From assembly GCF_048264025.1 (NCBI RefSeq), contig NZ_JBLXDN010000003.1, positions 162,623-226,622 on the forward strand: a DNA stretch of 64,000 nt. The letters run 5' to 3'. The stretch is from Nitrincola sp048264025 (GTDB taxonomy: Bacteria; Pseudomonadota; Gammaproteobacteria; Pseudomonadales; Balneatricaceae). Below the pieces are notes generated by a model, which was given only the letters and a program-made list of their open reading frames with translations, had not been told where the DNA came from and did not search any database. Within the stretch, counting starts at the first letter, position 1; each line of letters begins with the position of its first letter. Shown piece by piece: positions 61,168-64,000 of the stretch. The position numbers and the translations under genes are program-made.

Positions 61168-61255
61168 GTCCAGTACCCTGTTGCTCCAATGGATTTGGCT
61201 AATACCCGTTTTCTACCTTTAGCTTTTTGATCCGGCTGAATTCCCGGGTATTGCG
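61168..61255 (-). pseudogene. 3' fragment of a vapC-like gene (repeat copy 1)
   Basis: These 88 bases match 61858-61945, the 3' end of the intact vapC, with seven differences by my count. On the minus strand the fragment still reads RNTREFSRIKKLKVENGY followed by TAG, against RNTREFNRIKKLQVENWY in the intact gene. Everything upstream of this tail is missing; the acetyltransferase stop lies 5 bases further on. It is a remnant of a second vapBC copy. Confidence 0.85.
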
Positions 61256-61260
61256 ATGCA

Positions 61261-61830
61261 TTACATCCGACTCATGTCACTGACATAACTTATATCGAGA
61301 CCTGTACTTATCGCCATCCGATACACACGCACCCGCCGACCATGGAACTCATGAATGGAGTAATCCTTAAATCCGGCTTTCTCGGATACCCTGATAGACG
61401 CCAGATGCTCAGGTTCGATGATGGTAACCACCGAGTCACAGTGTTTTTGGTCAAAAACATATTCTATAACAGCCTGAACCGCTTCTGTCGCCAGCCCCTG
61501 GTTCCAAAATCTACGTCCTAATCGATAGCCCAGGTTGACCTCCTCAACGCCACCGACCTGTTCAGGGCTGACACCACAGAAGCCAACCAGATCACCCGAG
61601 CTTTTCTCCAGCAATGCCCAGGGGCCTATTCTGTGAGATGAGTAGCAGGCCATACACCAATCAATAAACTCGCCAGTGGCTTTTTCATCGCAAACCCCGC
61701 GCACTGAATAGCGCATCACCTCGGGATCGCTCAAAATCTCAGTGAGGGCGGGAAGGTCCTGGTGGCCGAGTTGTCTTGCGATTAATCGCTTTGTTTCAAA
61801 AATCTGCACTGGGTCATCCTCTTGGTGCAT
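61261..61830 (-). CDS. GNAT family N-acetyltransferase (RimJ/RimL-like)
   Basis: The product is 189 aa. The start IFETKRLIARQLGHQDLPAL and the acetyl-CoA-binding region GYRLGRRFWNQGLATEAV (about 95-112), followed by NASIRV-like HLASIRVSEKAGFK, are typical of the RimJ/RimL group. The target is unknown. It is flanked on both sides by matching vapC 3' sequence, and a second, internally deleted copy lies at 62588-62784, so it belongs to a duplicated module. Confidence 0.85.
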   Translation of the reverse strand: MHQEDDPVQIFETKRLIARQLGHQDLPALTEILSDPEVMRYSVRGVCDEKATGEFIDWCMACYSSHRIGPWALLEKSSGDLVGFCGVSPEQVGGVEEVNLGYRLGRRFWNQGLATEAVQAVIEYVFDQKHCDSVVTIIEPEHLASIRVSEKAGFKDYSIHEFHGRRVRVYRMAISTGLDISYVSDMSRM

Positions 61831-61857
61831 ATCTAACCCAACAGGATTGTGGCAGCG

Positions 61858-61945
61858 GTCCAGTACCCTGTTGCTCCAATGGATTTATCTAATACCAGTT
61901 TTCCACCTGTAGCTTTTTGATTCGGTTGAATTCCCGGGTATTGCG
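61858..61945. repeat. Direct repeat copy 2 (3' end of intact vapC)
   Basis: This is the partner of the fragment at 61168-61255, offset by exactly 690 bases without gaps. A shared CCAACAGG … CCTGTTG inverted repeat precedes both copies; in copy 2 it has a longer loop. Confidence 0.85.
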
Positions 61946-62281
61946 GGTGACCAGGGTGGCATTCTGTGCCAGTGCAGTGCCAGCGATCAGTAAGTCATAG
62001 GGGCCTATAGGGGTGCCCTGTTTTTCCAGGCTGACCCGGATGCGGGCGGCGGCTTCGGCTTCGGCGCTGCCAAAGGGAAGCAGTTGGGTTACTGTGGTCA
62101 ATGCCTTGAGTTGTTCCCGGCGCTTCTGGGCGGAGGTGGATTTGGCAATGCCCACTTCCAGCTCGTAAAGCACGATGCTGGGTATCCCGATATCGCCGGG
62201 GGCGTGGCTCAGCAGTATGTCGCCTACGTTGCCCAGTCCCTTAAAAAAATAGATCAGAGTGTTGGTGTCCAGCACCCACAT
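61889..62281 (-). CDS. vapC: VapC-like PIN-domain toxin ribonuclease
   Basis: The product is 130 aa. The PIN acidic residues are visible in MWVLDTNTLIYFFKG (D5), LYELEVGIAKS, and IGPYDLLIAGTALAQNA, with the TRNTREF motif near the end. It is predicted to be a magnesium-dependent RNase neutralised by the protein encoded upstream. The start overlaps the antitoxin stop by one base (TAATG). The 3' end is part of a direct repeat. Confidence 0.9.
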   Translation of the reverse strand: MWVLDTNTLIYFFKGLGNVGDILLSHAPGDIGIPSIVLYELEVGIAKSTSAQKRREQLKALTTVTQLLPFGSAEAEAAARIRVSLEKQGTPIGPYDLLIAGTALAQNATLVTRNTREFNRIKKLQVENWY

Positions 62282-62511
62282 TACAGGTTCTCCCGCTCGA
62301 TATCGGTGTGTGCTTCGCCCCGGATAACTTCAAGCTCAGGAAAATCGCCCCAACTGCCAGCGGCTTCACGCACGGCGGGCGGCCATTCGTTGACTAGTCT
62401 CTCGCGGATGACGGTGGCAATCCATTTACTTTTGGACAATTTGTGGGCCTTGGCGTTGGCCACCATCTTCGCCTCAAGCTCGTCTTCCAAATAGATAGTC
62501 ACTTGTCCCAT
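62281..62511 (-). CDS. vapB: VapB-like ribbon-helix-helix antitoxin
   Basis: The product is 76 aa from the ATG at 62511 (MGQVTIYLEDELEAKM), with AGAGG about 10 bases upstream; the longer frame to 62574 lacks a ribosome site. The N-terminal strand-helix-helix pattern (VTIYLEDELEAKMVANAKA … SKSKWIATVIRERL) indicates a CopG/Arc-type DNA-binding fold. The C-terminal tail (about 45-76) would block VapC. It is the first gene of the pair. Confidence 0.88.
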   Translation of the reverse strand: MGQVTIYLEDELEAKMVANAKAHKLSKSKWIATVIRERLVNEWPPAVREAAGSWGDFPELEVIRGEAHTDIERENL

Positions 62512-62587
62512 TGCGGTTGGCCTCTTTGATAAAATATATGTGGAAGTATATGTGTTTAGGGGGGTGGCATTCAAGTATCGCTATGTA

Positions 62588-62784
62588 TTAAATCCGACTT
62601 TCTCGAATACCCTGATGGACGCCCGATGCTCAGGCGCGATGATGGCAACCACCGCGCACTGAATAGCGCATCACCTCGGGATCACTCAAAATTTCAGTGA
62701 GAGCGGGAAGGTCCTGTGGTGGCCGAGGTGTCTTGCGATTAATCGCTTCGTTTCAAAAATGTGCACTGGGTCCTCTTGGTGCAT
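62588..62784 (-). pseudogene. Internally deleted second copy of the GNAT acetyltransferase gene
   Basis: Bases 62588-62652 match 61368-61432 and bases 62653-62784 match about 61697-61832 of the intact gene. The segment between these is missing, and there are several substitutions and small indels (for example in the GGTCCTGTGGTGGCC stretch) that break the frame. It is the decayed partner of the intact acetyltransferase. Confidence 0.85.
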
Positions 62785-62821
62785 AAATTTTTATGCTCAT
62801 CAAATATCATTCGCTTGTATT

Positions 62822-62839
62822 TATGTCATATGCGACATA
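62822..62839 (+). promoter_or_regulatory. Palindromic operator upstream of the toxin remnant/antitoxin gene
   Basis: TATGTC and GACATA are perfect 6-bp arms around ATATGC. The position, 12 bases before the toxin remnant start codon, is typical for autoregulation by an HTH antitoxin. Confidence 0.55.
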
Positions 62840-62850
62840 TATTGTAGTAC

Positions 62851-62940
62851 ATGAGCCCAAAGGACAAGCCATTAGTTTGGCTACATGGAATTGATGTTTG
62901 TAAGTCCAGATTCAGGATGTATGACGATGCAAAAAAATAA
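62851..62940 (+). pseudogene. Remnant of a HigB/RelE-like (Gp49-like) toxin gene
   Basis: An ATG at 62851 opens a 29-codon frame starting MSPKDKPLVWLHG, which resembles the N-terminus of phage Gp49-like (DUF891) toxins encoded before HTH antitoxins. After residue 13 the expected continuation is absent, and the frame ends at 62938-62940 inside the antitoxin gene. The simplest explanation is an internal deletion removing most of the toxin. Confidence 0.65.
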
Positions 62941-63256
62941 ACGAAAGAAACTGGAAGCCGCCGGTTGGAAAGTCGGTAGTGTTAATGAGTTTCTGGATTT
63001 GACCCCTGAAGAGTCTGCTTACATTGAAATGAAGCTGGCGCTGAGCCATACACTTCGACAGCGTAGACAGCACAATAATCTGAGCCAGATAGAGTTAGCA
63101 AAAATGGTTCATTCCAGCCAGTCACGCATCGCCAAAATGGAGGCCGGAGATCCAAGTGTCTCCATAGACCTGATCATGAAATCACTCCTGGCCCTTGGAG
63201 CCTCTCCCAAAGATGTAGCTAAAGCAATATCTTCGGGTCCGCTCCATGCTGCATAA
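62921..63256 (+). CDS. HTH antitoxin (HigA-like), orphaned from its toxin
   Basis: The product is 111 aa from the ATG at 62921; 62927 is an alternative. A short N-terminal region (KRKKLEAAGWKVGSVNEFL) is followed by an XRE HTH (about 45-100: LRQRRQHNNLSQIELAKMVH … SRIAKMEAGDPSVSIDLIMK). The sequence is typical of antitoxins paired with Gp49-like toxins. The toxin gene in front is reduced to a remnant, so this gene now stands alone, perhaps retaining autorepression. Confidence 0.85.
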   Translation: MTMQKNKRKKLEAAGWKVGSVNEFLDLTPEESAYIEMKLALSHTLRQRRQHNNLSQIELAKMVHSSQSRIAKMEAGDPSVSIDLIMKSLLALGASPKDVAKAISSGPLHAA

Positions 63257-63302
63257 CTGGCATGCACCCTGAACAAGTCTTGATTTTCTGCCTCCAGCTT
63301 AG

Positions 63303-63527
63303 TTAGTCGATGGCAAAGGTATTAATATACAACGCCTCAACCTTGTCTCTGGCCCACTGCGTTCGGCGCAAAAACTTCAGCGACGACTTAATGGACGGAT
63401 CATTGTGAAAGCAGTTGATATTGATCTGCGCATATAAAGCATCCCAACCGTAGTGCTCGACCAGGCGTGTGAGTATTTTTTCCAGACTCAAACCATGTAA
63501 AGGATTATTGGGTTGTTCTTGGTTCAT
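63303..63527 (-). CDS. VF530-family small protein (DUF2132)
   Basis: The product is 74 aa from the ATG at 63527 (MNQEQPNNPLHGLSLEKILT), with AGGA 9 bases upstream. The pattern NPLHGLSLEKILTRLVEHYGW … INCFHNDPSIKSSLKFLRRT … ARDKVEALYI matches the VF530 family, small alpha-helical proteins with a structure similar to DNA-binding SAP-like folds. The function is unknown to me. It is convergent with the orphan antitoxin. Confidence 0.88.
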   Translation of the reverse strand: MNQEQPNNPLHGLSLEKILTRLVEHYGWDALYAQININCFHNDPSIKSSLKFLRRTQWARDKVEALYINTFAID

Positions 63528-63548
63528 TGGGAGTTCCTGCCGGTGCAA

Positions 63549-63789
63549 GGGAGCGCGATCCGCTTAAACATGCAATGGTAAGCTGATTTACTCTTGCGTG
63601 CATCCCTTTGCCAACTCCGGTCTCAAAATCGATTCATCGAGCTTAGTGGAGCTATGTTCCACTCGCAAAAGGCAGGGCAGGGGAGCTACATCGTTAGACT
63701 GATTTGCTTTGATACTCATTGAGCCTTCTCCCCAGCCTAGCCAGATTGACTAAGCTGGAAGGCGACCAAACCAAAAAGGAGAAGACCCA
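63549..63789. other. Intergenic region and left flank of an IS110-family element
   Basis: No ORF is supported here. The right part, with AAGGAGAAGACCCA just before the transposase ATG, probably belongs to the insertion sequence. IS110 elements lack clear terminal inverted repeats, so the left boundary cannot be placed by eye. Confidence 0.5.
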
Positions 63790-64000
63790 ATGAACTTTTA
63801 CAATAACACTCATCGTCATTATTGTGGAGTCGATTTGCATGCTCGTAGCTTGTATGTCTGTATCCTCAATCAGCAGGGTGAAACCTTGTTGCACAAGGAA
63901 ATTCCTGCCAGTCCTGATGCTCTGCATCGCCTGATCCAACCCTATCTGGATGACCTGATCGTGGGTGTCGAATGCATGCATTGCTGGTACTGGGTAGCTG
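63790..64000 (+). mobile_element. IS110-family transposase, N-terminal fragment cut by the window edge
   Basis: The frame opens at ATG 63790 with AAGGAGAAG upstream and stays open for 70 codons to the end of the window. The sequence HYCGVDLHARSLYVCILNQQ, then LIQPYLDDLIVGVECMHCWY, carries the first Asp and later Glu of the RuvC-like DEDD domain of IS110 transposases. The C-terminal Tnp20 domain is outside the window. It marks the right end as mobile-element territory. Confidence 0.85.

Noticed and set aside
61161..62850. Gene-cassette array of a chromosomal integron (toxin-antitoxin plus acetyltransferase genes)
   Set aside because: Gene types fit, but no attC-like core sites with the R'/R'' pattern and no integrase gene are visible; a tandem duplication explains the repeats.
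1..64000. CRISPR arrays, tRNA or rRNA genes
   Set aside because: No regularly spaced repeats and no cloverleaf or rRNA-like sequence were recognised on either strand by reading; a covariance scan was not possible.

Overview
The window is a 64-kb chromosomal segment of a Gammaproteobacterium. The protein set (Rnf complex, AcnD/PrpF methylcitrate branch, HsbR/HsbA-like pair, NasR-type nitrate control, class Ia RNR with YfaE-like ferredoxin, standalone CysI/DUF934/CysH/CysG cluster) suggests a free-living, probably marine, heterotroph of the Oceanospirillales/Pseudomonadales type. That placement is inference from protein resemblance, not from a marker gene. No rRNA, tRNA, CRISPR array or prophage was recognised.

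Layout. 0-1.4 kb: end of acnD and prpF (propionate via 2-methylcitrate). 1.4-5 kb: small membrane protein, fpr, proS, DUF523. 5-9 kb: soluble PAS-PAS histidine kinase with a FixJ-type regulator, divergent from an acyl-CoA ligase. 9-11.4 kb: mscS and gdhA. 11.4-15.7 kb: nrdA-nrdB-ferredoxin behind two NrdR boxes. 16-26.3 kb (minus strand): rnfABCDGE, then a large MscS-family channel, a REC-CheC fusion, a PAS-GGDEF cyclase and nth; the last three non-rnf genes before nth split the rnf-nth neighbourhood known from E. coli.

26.5-50.2 kb is a nitrogen and sulfur assimilation region. cysDN makes APS, and CysI, DUF934, CysH (with the four-cysteine iron-sulfur motif of APS reductases) and CysG complete sulfate reduction and siroheme supply. 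nasA-cobA and nrtABC-nirBD take up nitrate and reduce it to ammonium. nasA and nrtA have matching control regions: an NtrC-like site about 110 bp upstream of the predicted start, a sigma-54 promoter, and a leader that ends in a strong intrinsic terminator just before the gene. nasR, encoding the NIT-ANTAR antiterminator expected to act on such leaders, lies between them. An aspA-ansA operon (asparagine to aspartate to fumarate plus ammonia) with a divergent HTH regulator sits in the same block. nnrS-nsrR (nitric oxide response) carries a near-consensus NsrR operator.

50-61 kb: GIY-YIG protein, dihydroorotase, MlaA-like protein, a REC-phosphatase/STAS pair, transaldolase, dusA, arfB-GST-ADP-ribosylglycohydrolase, and a copper nitrite reductase with an extra N-terminal cupredoxin domain. 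61-64 kb is a decayed accessory zone: a duplicated and partly deleted vapBC/acetyltransferase module, an antitoxin whose toxin gene is reduced to a 29-codon remnant, a VF530-type gene, and the start of an IS110-family transposase cut by the window edge.
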